Shown: positions 18,606 to 28,260, counted from the first letter of the stretch. The stretch is 48,055 nt of DNA from Acidobacteriota bacterium (GCA_003225175.1 QIBA01000059.1:1-48055); one strand, 5' to 3'. Notes: generated by a model from the letters alone, not told the origin. Made by a program: numbers and translations.

Positions 18606-18974
18606 GGGGGCGTCACGGCTTCGACGGAAGTGCTTGCGGCTGAGAGGCATGCCGGGGTGCACACACCCGTAATCGCGTGCAAAACAACAATTGCCAATCA
18701 AAACCTGGCATACGCTGCTTAATTAATTAAGTAGCCGTCCTAGGCGGAAGGGCCCGCGGGCCGCCCAAGGACGTCATTTAGCGGGCTGGTCTCCGGCGCG
18801 CGGTCCGAGTGCCGGAGGCGAGATCATCGGACTAGCGGTTTGCGTTTCTTGTCCGCTCTGAGCGCCGGCTGCGAACGTTCCCGTAGAAGTACGGGAGCAT
18901 GAACGCGACTAAGCATGTAGTCTCTTCGCCAGTAACATTTTCGGACGCGGGTTCAACTCCCGCCGCCTCCACCA
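18606..18974 (+). ncRNA. ssrA: Transfer-messenger RNA (tmRNA)
   Basis: The gene rescues stalled ribosomes and tags their products for degradation. The 5' end GGGGGCG (18606-18612) pairs with CGCCTCC (18964-18970), followed by A and an encoded CCA. The T arm is GCGGG-TTCAACT-CCCGC, and the 5' part contains the usual CACGGCTTCGAC. The mRNA-like part begins at GCG (18675) preceded by TAATC, as TAGTC precedes the resume codon in E. coli. It reads ACKTTIANQNLAYAA and stops at TAA (18720-18722). One-piece architecture; I see no sign of permutation. Confidence 0.97.
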
Positions 18975-19396
18975 TTCCTCTCCCAATTTCATCCTCTTTT
19001 CCGGCAACGGCAAGGTTCGGCGCAAGCCCGCGTCGGACCAGAAGCCAACTCGGCTAATTCACTGAAAACGCATAACAGCGAATTTATCAGCGAATTTATC
19101 AGCGAATTTTTTCAAAGGGATTTGCGAGCGACGGATAATTTCGCGCAACCCTCCTGTCAACAATCGATTACAAAGATTGCAGCATTTGATGTCTCTGCTG
19201 GAACAGTGAATAACAGTGAATAAGCAGTGAATTCGGGAATTCGTCATCCGTTGCTCGCCTCACATCAGTGTTCCCAGAATGGGCCAAGTCCACTCCTCTC
19301 GAGCTGCAGTCGAGTACTTTTCACTTGACTTATTTTCCCACAATGGGCATAATAATCGTCTGTGCTCCTCGCCCGGAGCGGCCCCTGTGAGACTCA
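18975..19396. other. Intergenic region with two short tandem repeats
   Basis: No credible gene. A 12-nt unit AGCGAATTTATC is repeated at 19077-19088 and 19089-19100, with a third variant copy from 19101. A 10-nt unit AACAGTGAAT is repeated at 19202-19221, with a further AGCAGTGAAT. The region separates ssrA from the convergent end of glnD. Confidence 0.5.
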
Positions 19397-21994
19397 CTAT
19401 GTCTGCCCATCGCCCCTGAGCTTTTCCTGAAGCGCCTCGCGCACCGAATCCTGCAGCGTCTGGGGAAGCTTAGCCCCATTTGAGGTCAAGTAAAAGACGT
19501 CGAGGGCCATTTCCCCCTCGGTATCGATCAGGGCGATCTCAATGTTGCATTTCAACTCCGCCAGCGCCTCTGCCATGCGGTACAGCAATCCCGGACGATC
19601 CTGCGCGACCACTTCCAGCAGGGTGCTGTGAGTCGAGGATTCGTCGTCGATCGTGATCTTCGTTTCTATCTTCGTTCGCGCGCGATTGGTAGACTTGAAG
19701 CCGGATCGGGCGCGAATCAGGTGCTCCAGCGAACGGTCACCGCGTACTACTTCCGAAATATCTCTCTTGATCCTGTCGTGTTCCGAAGGATTCAGATCGA
19801 GGGTGCGGAAGCGATCCTTGAAATAGAAGCAGTCGATGACAGTGCCTTTGCTGTTGGAGAATGCATTTGCCTTCACAATCTCCATGCCCCAGGCCGAGAG
19901 CGCGCCGGCAAGGGTGGCGAACAGGAATGGCTTGTCCCGAGTGACAACCGTGAGCTCGTACAGGTTGCGATGAGGAGCTAAAACCAACTGCACGGGCTGC
20001 TGCCAAAGCCGCGAAGCCAGTTCCAGATGTTTGAGAACCTGCTCGGTTCCATAGGTCCGCAGGTAGCGTTGAGGTAAGCCATCAAGAAACGACTCCAAGT
20101 CCTTCATTAAGGACGGAGGAAGAGCTCCAAATCGAGCCAGAGACTGACCATCCAGAGTGCTATGAACGCGCTCTTCATCGACATGGCGATTGAGGAAATT
20201 GGAAGTTGCCACATAGACGTGCCAGAGGTTTTCAGCCTTCCATTCGGTCATGGCCTCGGGATTCACCGATGAGATGTCGCCATAAGTAAGCAAGGTCAGC
20301 ATCTTCAGCACCTCCGGTGTGCCGACTTTATCCGCGAACGCTCCCACAACCTTCGGCTCGAAAACATCTCGTCGCATAACGGCCGACATTTCAAGATGGT
20401 TCTGAATCAGGAACTCGACAGCCTCCCGCTCTTCCGGCGGGAGTCCCAGACGAATCAAGACCTGACGCGCAGTGGTGAGGCTCGCGGTCACATGGTTCTC
20501 GCCCTCCATTCCCTTCCCCACATCGTGCAGAAGCAACGACAGGAATAGCAGCTCCGGTCTCTCGAGCTCGCCCAAAATCTCGGCGAATCGTTTCTTCCAC
20601 TCCGCAGTGGCGGCGCGAAGAGTGTGCAGGGTTTCGATGGTTAGAAACGAATGCTCATCGACGGTGTAGCGATGAAAGAAATCGCGAATGACCAGAGCAT
20701 CGATCAACTTGAATTCCGGAATGACGGCGTCGAGCAGCCCACAGTCTCGCATCGCGCGCAAAGCATTCGCCGCATGTCTCGAGGTGAGTATGCGTCGAAG
20801 ATATGGCCACAAGGATTGCTCGGCTTCAGCGGCATTGAGTTGCGGAATCACCTGAATAATGGCTCGCTGCGCATCGATGCCCAGCCGTAAACCCTGTCGA
20901 GCCATACGGACAAAAACATTCAGCAGGGATGGATATTCATTCGTCGGATATGCCTTTGGAAGCACGATCGCGCCGGCGACAATCGACATATCGGTATTGG
21001 ACTTATGCGCTCGCCATCGACTCAGCGTCGTGGTGAAAGACGCTTTCTTCACAGGCAGTTCTTCGAGAAGTTGAATCGCGGCTCCAGCCACGAGTCGGGC
21101 ATGGCGGAAGTACACGCGCATCCACTGTGCGGTCTCCATGTCCTGACGACCGACTCCGATCCCACTCGCCGCAGCGGCATCCTGAGCTTCCCATGACAGG
21201 AGATTGTCATCGCGTCGGTGGCGGTAATGCAGAAAGCAACGAAGAGAAAACAGGAACTCTACGGCGGAGTTCAATTCGAACTGTAACCTCGGCTCGAACA
21301 AAGATCCGTCGTCGGGCCAGCTATTTGCATGGCGAAAGCGGCTCACTAAAGCAAGCCAGCACGCAAGGTTGTAGTCACGCAGGCCGCCCGGCGCCTCTTT
21401 TACGTTGGGCTCGAGGTGATAGATCGTGTTGGCGAACTTGTGATGACGCGAACGCGCAGATTCCGCGACGCTCATGAGCAGCCTTTGGCCCGACTTGCGG
21501 AGCAGGCCGGGCAAAGTCTTCGCCCGTACACGCTCAAACAATTCTCGGTCGCCTAGAAGAAAGCGGGAGTCGAGCGTTGAGACTGTGAACTCCATATTCT
21601 CGCGATCAAATCGCCCGCACTCGGCCACGGTTCGGGCTGTCGCACTGGCGCGTATCTTGAGATCCCACAAATCGAGATATACCCGGCTCAGCGCGTCTTT
21701 GTGAGCGGCTTCCTGTTTTGCATCCTTAAAAAGAAAGAGCAGGTCGACGTCGGAATGAGGAAAGAGTGTGTTTCGGCCATAACCGCCAAGCGCGATGACG
21801 GCCACACAATCTGCAGGGACAGACCTTTGCTCGACCAGATGTTCATAGCAGAGGCCGATTACCTGATCTACAAGCCGCGAGCGTCCCTGGACAACGGCGA
21901 TTCCGTTTCCCGACGCCTCGAATTGTTTCCGCAGCCTGGTCAGGCCGTCTTCATACGTTTCGCGCACCTCGCTGCTGGACAAAAGGACTGACAT
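19397..21994 (-). CDS. glnD: Bifunctional [protein-PII] uridylyltransferase/uridylyl-removing enzyme
   Basis: The 865-residue enzyme senses glutamine and adds or removes UMP on PII. The nucleotidyltransferase domain is N-terminal, with GGYGRNTLFPHSDVDLL at about 70-86 (metal-binding SDVD). The central HD domain (LLLHDVGKG) carries the uridylyl-removing activity, and two ACT domains near the C-terminus (ELTVVTRDKPFLFATLAGAL and LEVVAQDRPGLLYRMAEAL) bind glutamine. Length and domain order are standard. It lies downstream of amt and glnB on the same strand, separated from glnB by 377 nt that contain a repeat element, so it may have its own promoter. Confidence 0.97.
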   Translation of the reverse strand: MSVLLSSSEVRETYEDGLTRLRKQFEASGNGIAVVQGRSRLVDQVIGLCYEHLVEQRSVPADCVAVIALGGYGRNTLFPHSDVDLLFLFKDAKQEAAHKDALSRVYLDLWDLKIRASATARTVAECGRFDRENMEFTVSTLDSRFLLGDRELFERVRAKTLPGLLRKSGQRLLMSVAESARSRHHKFANTIYHLEPNVKEAPGGLRDYNLACWLALVSRFRHANSWPDDGSLFEPRLQFELNSAVEFLFSLRCFLHYRHRRDDNLLSWEAQDAAAASGIGVGRQDMETAQWMRVYFRHARLVAGAAIQLLEELPVKKASFTTTLSRWRAHKSNTDMSIVAGAIVLPKAYPTNEYPSLLNVFVRMARQGLRLGIDAQRAIIQVIPQLNAAEAEQSLWPYLRRILTSRHAANALRAMRDCGLLDAVIPEFKLIDALVIRDFFHRYTVDEHSFLTIETLHTLRAATAEWKKRFAEILGELERPELLFLSLLLHDVGKGMEGENHVTASLTTARQVLIRLGLPPEEREAVEFLIQNHLEMSAVMRRDVFEPKVVGAFADKVGTPEVLKMLTLLTYGDISSVNPEAMTEWKAENLWHVYVATSNFLNRHVDEERVHSTLDGQSLARFGALPPSLMKDLESFLDGLPQRYLRTYGTEQVLKHLELASRLWQQPVQLVLAPHRNLYELTVVTRDKPFLFATLAGALSAWGMEIVKANAFSNSKGTVIDCFYFKDRFRTLDLNPSEHDRIKRDISEVVRGDRSLEHLIRARSGFKSTNRARTKIETKITIDDESSTHSTLLEVVAQDRPGLLYRMAEALAELKCNIEIALIDTEGEMALDVFYLTSNGAKLPQTLQDSVREALQEKLRGDGQT

Positions 21995-22108
21995 GCAGGA
22001 ATGTTTACGGACTCAAAGTATGGCAGTTCAGAGTTAATGTAGACTCGTCGCTCTTAGATAGCCGCGTCAAAAGTAGGTCTTGCGTAGGCCGCCAGTCCCA
22101 CAAAACCT

Positions 22109-22284
22109 GTCATCCTGAGTCCGCCGCCGGCGGACGAAGGATCTCCCGGAATATTTCGGACTCGCTTGCCCTTTCCCGGCACTTTCACGATTGACTCGAA
22201 GTTCTTGGCCAAAGAGCCTGGACGCAGCATTCAAGACGATGCATCGCGGGAGATCCTTCGGCCAACGTCGGGCCTCAGGATGAC
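22109..22284. repeat. Dispersed inverted-repeat element (GTCATCCTGAG/GAAGGATCTC type)
   Basis: The left arm has GTCATCCTGAG (22109-22119) and CGAAGGATCTCCCG (22135-22148). The right arm has their exact complements, CGGGAGATCCTTCG (22247-22260) and CTCAGGATGAC (22274-22284). The two arms enclose about 100 nt. This is the known look of an intergenic repeat I associate with acidobacterial genomes. It fills most of the glnB-glnD gap. Confidence 0.85.
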
Positions 22285-22371
22285 AATTCATATTTGGCAG
22301 TAACGGCGCGGATGAATCCGTGCCCCTCCCTGGAACCACACGGTCGAGTCCGCAGCAACTGTGGAAACGCT

Positions 22372-22716
22372 CTACAGCGCCGTCACTCCGCGCTCATCGT
22401 TGCGAATTCGGACCGCATCGTCGATACGCGAGAGAAAGATTTTGCCGTCTCCAATGCGGCCTGTACGCGTGACGGAGACGATGGTCTGCACCGCACGATC
22501 TACCATCTCATCGGCCAGGACGAGTTCGAGTTTGATCTTGGGCAGGAGATCGACTGTGTACTCACGCCCGCGATAGATCTCGGTGTGTCCTTTTTGCCGT
22601 CCGTGGCCGCGGACTTCGAGGATGGTCATGCCCTCCACACCGATTTCTAGAAGCGCTTCCTTCACCGGTTCCAATTTTGACGGCTGAATGATCGCCTCAA
22701 CCTTCGTCATCGACAT
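22372..22716 (-). CDS. glnB: Nitrogen regulatory protein PII
   Basis: The 114-residue trimeric signal protein reports 2-oxoglutarate, ATP/ADP and uridylylation state. The T-loop RGREYTVDLLPK carries Tyr53, equivalent to the uridylylated Tyr51 of E. coli GlnB, and TGRIGDGKIFL is the B-loop/second signature. I chose the ATG at 22716, which has GAGGG 5 nt upstream; a longer frame begins at 22740 and a shorter one at 22710. It follows amt by 24 nt, the classical amt-glnK pairing, so glnK would be an equally good name. The presence of glnD agrees with Tyr uridylylation. Confidence 0.95.
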   Translation of the reverse strand: MSMTKVEAIIQPSKLEPVKEALLEIGVEGMTILEVRGHGRQKGHTEIYRGREYTVDLLPKIKLELVLADEMVDRAVQTIVSVTRTGRIGDGKIFLSRIDDAVRIRNDERGVTAL

Positions 22717-22740
22717 GTATGCCCTCACGTACCTGCTCAT

Positions 22741-24165
22741 CTAAGAAGCTGAAAGCTCCCAATAATAGCCTTCTTCACCATGTTGGCTCAGATCCAGCCC
22801 CTGCACTTCGTGATCGGCCGTGACACGCAAGCCGATGAGTAAGTCCACAACTTTGAGAATGATGAAGGTTCCAACAATTGCCAAGACCCAGGCAATCGCC
22901 ACCGCTACGAACTGATTTCCTAATTGAGCCCAGTTGCCATCGACAACTCCGGAAGGAAGCACATCGCCGCGAGCGTTATGGTAGATCGGATTGATGCTGC
23001 TGGTGGCGAAGATCCCGGTTAAGAGTGCTCCGATGGTTCCACCAGCTCCATGCACGCCGAACGCATCGAGCGAGTCATCGTATCCGAACCAGTTTTTAAC
23101 TTTGGCAACTATGAAATAGCAGAACGCGCCAGCAATGAGGCCAATTATCAAAGATGACATCGGCGTAACAAACCCGGCCGCCGGAGTAATTGCCACCAGT
23201 CCAGCGACCGCGCCGGAAATCGCGCCAAGAGCACTGGCTTTGCCATTACGCAGCCATTCTGCAACCCCCCATCCAACCGCCGCGGCAGCAGCTGCGAAAT
23301 GTGTGTTTACAAAGGCGCTGGTCGCAAGGCCGCTCGCCGCCAATGCACTTCCCGCATTGAAACCAAACCATCCAACCCACAGCAGGCAGGCTCCAACAAA
23401 GCTCAGAACCACGCTATGAGGGGGCATTGGTTCCTTGGGATAGCCGAGACGGCGTCCCAGGTATGTGGCGCAGACCAGCGCCGACACGCCTGAAGTAACG
23501 TGTACAACCGTACCGCCGGCAAAATCCAAACTGGGAAAATGCCCACCCAGCGCTGCGTTCAGAAACCCACCTTTACCCCATACCATGTGAGCCATGGGAG
23601 CATAAACAACCAGGCTCCAGAGCGTCATAAAGAGAAGCATGGCGCTGAACTTCATCCGTTCGGCAAAGGCGCCGGTGATCAGCGCCGGCGTAATGATCGC
23701 GAACATCAATTGATAGACCATGAAGGTCTGCGCGGGAATGGTGGCGGCGTAGTCCGTATCAGGTCGAAGTCCCACACCGTGAAGAAAAACGTTGTGCAGT
23801 CCACCGATGAAGCTGTTCCCTGCTCCAAATGAAAGGCTGTAGCCCACGATGGCCCAAATGACCGTAATCAGCGCCATCATGGCGAAGCTCTGGAGCATCG
23901 TGGCGAGCACATTCTTCTTGCGTACCAGACCGCCGTAGAAGAGCGCCAACCCGGGCCCGGTCATCAACAACACCAGTGCGGCGCTGACCAGCATCCAGGC
24001 ATTGTCCGCCGAAGATTGCGCGTTCTTCACCTGCAATTCGAGCTGTGCGATTCTGTCGGCCGGAGTCGCGGGCGAGGATTGCGCTGTGAGGTGACAACAG
24101 CTTGCAAGCAGGATCAAACAGAGAAAGAGAGCCCGTAGCTTACCGCGTGGAAAACGCCTCTTCAT
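22741..24165 (-). CDS. amt: Ammonium transporter (Amt/Mep/Rh family)
   Basis: The 474-residue product has a cleavable signal peptide (LRALFLCLILLASCCHLTAQ), a short periplasmic coiled segment, and eleven membrane helices. Visible signatures are TGPGLALFYGGLVRKKN, the conserved DFAGGTVVHVTSG with the first pore His, and FGVHGAGGTIGALLTGIFA with the second pore His. PII plugs the channel when ammonium is ample, in keeping with glnB being next. I chose the ATG at 24165 with AAGGA 9 nt upstream, instead of a TTG at 24183. Confidence 0.96.
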   Translation of the reverse strand: MKRRFPRGKLRALFLCLILLASCCHLTAQSSPATPADRIAQLELQVKNAQSSADNAWMLVSAALVLLMTGPGLALFYGGLVRKKNVLATMLQSFAMMALITVIWAIVGYSLSFGAGNSFIGGLHNVFLHGVGLRPDTDYAATIPAQTFMVYQLMFAIITPALITGAFAERMKFSAMLLFMTLWSLVVYAPMAHMVWGKGGFLNAALGGHFPSLDFAGGTVVHVTSGVSALVCATYLGRRLGYPKEPMPPHSVVLSFVGACLLWVGWFGFNAGSALAASGLATSAFVNTHFAAAAAAVGWGVAEWLRNGKASALGAISGAVAGLVAITPAAGFVTPMSSLIIGLIAGAFCYFIVAKVKNWFGYDDSLDAFGVHGAGGTIGALLTGIFATSSINPIYHNARGDVLPSGVVDGNWAQLGNQFVAVAIAWVLAIVGTFIILKVVDLLIGLRVTADHEVQGLDLSQHGEEGYYWELSAS

Positions 24166-24830
24166 GTGCTCCAATCCTTGCAACAGGAATGATTCAGCTT
24201 ACTGTGACCAGGCTTGCTTATCGCTCTCTGCAACAGATTGAAACTTTTGATGGTTTCCATCAGTTTTTCTTATTTGTGATCCAGCGGACTGATCCAGGGA
24301 TTTCATATTCCGCTTGACCGCCGCCGAATACAAAGCTTTGCGGTCGCAATTTGCGATCTCAAAAAAAGCATCCTTCTTGGTTGCTGCTCCCCTGCCCCTT
24401 GTCCCCTTTCTTCGTGAGCTGATCCAGTCGCGGCCCTGGTGATGGTTACCGATTATCGCAAAAGAAGGTCCGGCAGCAATTCAGTCCACGAGATGATGTG
24501 GCTCAATGATTTGGTTACGTGGTTCCGGCTACCCTCGGCCGGTAGTCGGCGTGAGTTCCCGCGCAGCTGAAAATGGTCCATGCTACTCGCACAGACCGGG
24601 TGATGTTTTGGAATACGTCTGCTGCGGGGAAATAAGTCAACAACATTCGTGTCGCAGACTTGATACCAGCCGAGGGCAGCCGGAACCACGTCATCGACTT
24701 CTGGAATGTTGCTCTTCCAGGTCTTGATAACAATCTTAACCTTCCACTAACATTTCCCACGATTTGTTAACGCAGCCCTCATACCAAACTCACTAACCGC
24801 AACAGACAACTTCTAAGAATCAGGAGATTT
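24166..24830. other. Long intergenic region between divergent amt and the Oar-like gene
   Basis: About 665 nt without a credible protein gene. It must hold the promoters of both genes. I see no sigma-54 (GG-N10-GC) site for amt that convinces me. The dominant structure is the inverted repeat at 24517-24691. A short hairpin CTGGAA/TTCCAG also occurs near 24702-24720, and AGGAG lies before the receptor start. Confidence 0.5.
24517..24691. repeat. 28-bp inverted repeat with 119-nt loop upstream of the receptor gene
   Basis: The left arm (24517-24544) begins ACGTGGTTCCGGCT. The right arm (24664-24691) is its reverse complement over 28 positions with only two differences. The loop also contains GTCTGC and GCAGAC in inverted order. 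No open frame or flanking target-site duplication is visible. It may be a structured 5' leader, a MITE-like remnant, or a DNA cruciform. Confidence 0.8.
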
Positions 24831-27800
24831 ATGGAAGTCCAAAAGAAATCATGGTTGCAATCGGTTGCCCTCTTGATGTGGGCGCTCGCCCTGACAGCAG
24901 TCGGGCTGGCGCAAGAGATTACCGGTACTATTCGCGGCACGGTGGCGGACAGCACCGGAGCGGTAATCTCCGGGGCCATAGTCAAAGTCACGAACACCGA
25001 TACCCACGCGGTCTTGCGCACCCTAACGACGAGCACTAGCGGAGATTATGTCGCGACCCTGTTACCTGTGGGGCGGTATTCTTTAGCGGTCACAGCTCCT
25101 AATTTCAAGAAGGTTGAGCGTTCCGGAATTGAACTGAACGTCAACGACCACCTTAGCTACAACTTTACCCTTCAACCCGGAGCACCGGAGCAGGTTGTAA
25201 ACGTCGAGTCCGAGCCGTTACAGGTACAACTGGAAGATGCGACGTCTGCAGGTTTGATCAACGGCACGCAGATTCGCGAGCTCTCCATTAATAATCGCAA
25301 CTACGAGCAGTTAGTTGCATTGCAACCTGGCGTTTCGTCGGGCGTTTCCGACCAGATCTATATCGGCGTTTCCAATCCCACCGGCTTATCGAATCAGATC
25401 AATTTTTCGGTCAACGGTAATCGTCCTACACAAAACAATTGGACCATCGATGGCGCCGACAACGTAGATCGTGGCGCTAATTTGACGCTTCTCAACTATC
25501 CCAGCGTTGATTCGATCGCAGAATTCAAGGTTTTACGCGGCGAATACAATCCGGAGTTCGGGCGCAGCTCCGCAGGCGAAGTGAATGTCATCACACGGTC
25601 TGGAACAAGCACATTTCACGGCGGAGTCTACGAGTTCTTCCGCAATGACGTGCTGAACGCTAATGGATTCTTTGACAAACGTTCCACTCCCGTTACTCCG
25701 CGCCCGCAACTTCGTTACAACGATTTTGGAGGGACGTTTGGTGGGCCTCTCTACATACCTCGCGTTTACAACACCGAACGCAACAAGACATTTTTCTTCT
25801 TCTCGGAAGAAGCGCGTCGCGTAATCACTTATTCCAACTTTTCCAGTTTAGAGGCTCCTACTCAGGCGGAACTCGCTGGCACGTTTCCAAAAGCGGTGTG
25901 TTTGAACGCAGCTTGCACCCAAACTGGCACTCAGGTTAGCGCAATCAATCCGATCGCGCAGGCCTACATTAAGGACATCTTTTCTAAACTGCCCTTCAAT
26001 CGGCTGCAGCCCGACAATACCTTCTTCTTCACCGCACCGAATGTCTTCAACGCCCGACAGGAGGTTTATAAGGTCGATCATCTGTTTGGTCAGAAATTCC
26101 AAATCTCGGGCAGGTTTGAGAATGACAATATTCCGACGGTGGAACAGGGTGGACTGTTTACCGGTTCGGCGCTGCCTGGTGTCGCTACTACCAATACCAA
26201 CTCCCCTGGAAAGACGTTCTCGGTACGAGGCACGATGAATATTAGTCCGACCTTCCTGAATGAAGTAGGCTATGCCTATTCTTACGGCGCTGTTCTCAGC
26301 ACTCCGGTCGGGCTGGGAGCCCTGGCCAACTCGCCGGATGTAACCCCAAAGCTGCCGTTTACTACGCAAATTCCGCGAGTTCCCAATCTTGCCTTCAATG
26401 ACGGCGAAGGAATTTTCGGATTTGGTCCTTACCGCGATTTCAACTACAACCACCAGATCTTCGACAATGTAAGCAAGATCCTGGGTCATCACAGCCTGAA
26501 GTTCGGCGGAACATTCATCTATTACCAGAAGAACGAGAATGACGCCGGCGGCGGCGGATCGAACAACGGCTCCTTCAGCTTCGATGATAGTTCCCCAAAT
26601 GGAAACGGTCCATCAGACGGCACCTTCCAGCAGGAGTTTGCGAATTTTCTGGAGGGCAATGTTGCCCAGTTTGCTCAAACCAATCAAGACTTCCACGCGC
26701 AGATCAGGCAAAAACAGTTTGAAGTCTATGGACAGGATGAATATCGGTGGAAGCCGAATTTCACTGTGACCTACGGTATCCGCTATTCGTATTTTCATGC
26801 GCCGTACGATGCTGGAAAATCGGCCGCCACTTTCGATCCGCGCGTCTACGATCCGGCAAAGGCCCCAGCCATCGATCCCAAAACCGGACTCTTGATTGCC
26901 GGCACGCAAACTCCAGTGCTGAACGGCGTTATTACTCCGCAAAATTCTCCCTATGGCAGCTCGGTGAATTACACTCCAGCACTGAACTTCGCTCCCCGTA
27001 TCGGTTTCGCGTGGGATCCATATGGGAAAGGACAGACCTCGATTCGTGCCGGATATGGGGTGTTTTTTGACTCGCCTGCGATCAACGCCCTCGAGCAGTT
27101 CGAATTCACGAATCCGCCGTTTGTACAGAACATAACAATTAGTGCCACTCGGCTTGACAACCCCGCGAGCGGCACCGCCGATGTGAACCTCGCTCCCGAG
27201 GCGCTGGGAGGACCGGCCGTGAATTGGAAGCAACCGTACGTGGAACAGTGGAGCCTCGACGTCCAGCAGGACTTCGGACACGGGTTTCTAGGTGACATGG
27301 GCTATTACGGCAGCAAGGGAACGCACCTGATCGGCGTGGTTGATATTAATGAACCGCTGCCAGGAGCGTACACGGCCCTTGCCGGGATCCCGATCCCACT
27401 GACTGCGGCAGCTACGGAAAGGTTAAATGCGGTTCGACCCTATAAGGGATACGACGCGATCAACATCTTCTCCCCAATCTTCGGCTCCAATTACCACTCG
27501 CTGCAGGCGCAGTTGCAGAAGCGTTTCACGGGAAACTCCACGATTGTCGCCAATTACACCTATTCGCATGCAAATACAGATGCCCAGAGTGATTTCCGTA
27601 CTCCCCAGAACACTTACGACATTCGTTCCGAATATGGTTCGGCGCAGTTCGACCGGCGGCACGTATTCACGGGCAGCTACATCTATGACTTGCCGTTTTT
27701 CAAGGATCAGCAGGGCTTTATCGGCCATGTGCTTGGAGGATGGGAGCTGTCAGGCATTGGATATTTGTGGTCGGGCCTGCCATTGACTGTGACGAACAGC

Positions 27801-28208
27801 AGCCCCAGTCGCGATCCCGCGGGACTGGGGCTTCTCGACGCCCTGAGCTTCGCAGGACGTCGACCGAATCAGATCGGAGACCCTAATGCTAATGCTCCGC
27901 ACACGGTCAGGCAGTGGTTCAATACCTCCGCATTCCAGAAGGCATATCCAGCCGGACAACTAACTCCAGGAAACGAGCGTCGCGGCACCGTTCGCGGACC
28001 CGGCCAGGAGCGCTGGGACGCCTCGCTGTTTAAGAATACAAAAGTCGGCGAGCGCCTAAACGTGCAGTTTCGAGCAGAAGCGTTCAACGTGCTGAATCAC
28101 ACGAACTTCGACGGGATCCGCACGAGCGCGAGTAGTGGCACCTTTGGACAGGTGATCAGCGCACGCGATCCGCGCACGCTGCAACTTGGACTTAAATTGA
28201 ACTTCTAA
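24831..28208 (+). CDS. Oar-like TonB-dependent receptor with carboxypeptidase regulatory-like domain
   Basis: The 1125-residue outer-membrane protein starts with a signal peptide ending ...LTAVGLAQ. A CarboxypepD_reg-like domain follows (about 28-115: ITGTIRGTVADSTGAVISGAIVKV, SGDYVATLLPVGRYSLAV), then a plug-like region (NFSVNGNRPTQNNWTIDGADN, IAEFKVLRGEYNPEFGRSSAGEVNVITRSG) and a long beta-barrel with many aromatic strands, ending TLQLGLKLNF with the terminal Phe expected for BAM recognition. Members are greatly expanded in acidobacteria and are thought to import oligosaccharides or other large substrates. AGGAG lies 6 nt before the ATG. Substrate unknown; no SusD or glycosidase neighbour. 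Confidence 0.92.
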   Translation: MEVQKKSWLQSVALLMWALALTAVGLAQEITGTIRGTVADSTGAVISGAIVKVTNTDTHAVLRTLTTSTSGDYVATLLPVGRYSLAVTAPNFKKVERSGIELNVNDHLSYNFTLQPGAPEQVVNVESEPLQVQLEDATSAGLINGTQIRELSINNRNYEQLVALQPGVSSGVSDQIYIGVSNPTGLSNQINFSVNGNRPTQNNWTIDGADNVDRGANLTLLNYPSVDSIAEFKVLRGEYNPEFGRSSAGEVNVITRSGTSTFHGGVYEFFRNDVLNANGFFDKRSTPVTPRPQLRYNDFGGTFGGPLYIPRVYNTERNKTFFFFSEEARRVITYSNFSSLEAPTQAELAGTFPKAVCLNAACTQTGTQVSAINPIAQAYIKDIFSKLPFNRLQPDNTFFFTAPNVFNARQEVYKVDHLFGQKFQISGRFENDNIPTVEQGGLFTGSALPGVATTNTNSPGKTFSVRGTMNISPTFLNEVGYAYSYGAVLSTPVGLGALANSPDVTPKLPFTTQIPRVPNLAFNDGEGIFGFGPYRDFNYNHQIFDNVSKILGHHSLKFGGTFIYYQKNENDAGGGGSNNGSFSFDDSSPNGNGPSDGTFQQEFANFLEGNVAQFAQTNQDFHAQIRQKQFEVYGQDEYRWKPNFTVTYGIRYSYFHAPYDAGKSAATFDPRVYDPAKAPAIDPKTGLLIAGTQTPVLNGVITPQNSPYGSSVNYTPALNFAPRIGFAWDPYGKGQTSIRAGYGVFFDSPAINALEQFEFTNPPFVQNITISATRLDNPASGTADVNLAPEALGGPAVNWKQPYVEQWSLDVQQDFGHGFLGDMGYYGSKGTHLIGVVDINEPLPGAYTALAGIPIPLTAAATERLNAVRPYKGYDAINIFSPIFGSNYHSLQAQLQKRFTGNSTIVANYTYSHANTDAQSDFRTPQNTYDIRSEYGSAQFDRRHVFTGSYIYDLPFFKDQQGFIGHVLGGWELSGIGYLWSGLPLTVTNSSPSRDPAGLGLLDALSFAGRRPNQIGDPNANAPHTVRQWFNTSAFQKAYPAGQLTPGNERRGTVRGPGQERWDASLFKNTKVGERLNVQFRAEAFNVLNHTNFDGIRTSASSGTFGQVISARDPRTLQLGLKLNF

Positions 28209-28232
28209 CTAGAGACTGTTTTTTATCAAAAC

Positions 28233-28260
28233 GGCCGCCCCATGGGCGGCCTTCCTCTTT
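28233..28260 (+). terminator. Rho-independent terminator of the receptor gene
   Basis: GGCCGCCC and GGGCGGCC form an 8-bp GC stem around CAT, followed by TTCCTCTTT. It begins 25 nt after the stop codon. Confidence 0.85.

Noticed and set aside
22067-22339. 90-codon minus-strand frame between glnB and glnD
   Set aside because: It consists of the inverted-repeat element and has no protein features.
24166-24330. Possible sigma-54/NtrC control site upstream of amt
   Set aside because: I looked for GG-N10-GC with a TTGC-like end on the minus strand and found no convincing match.
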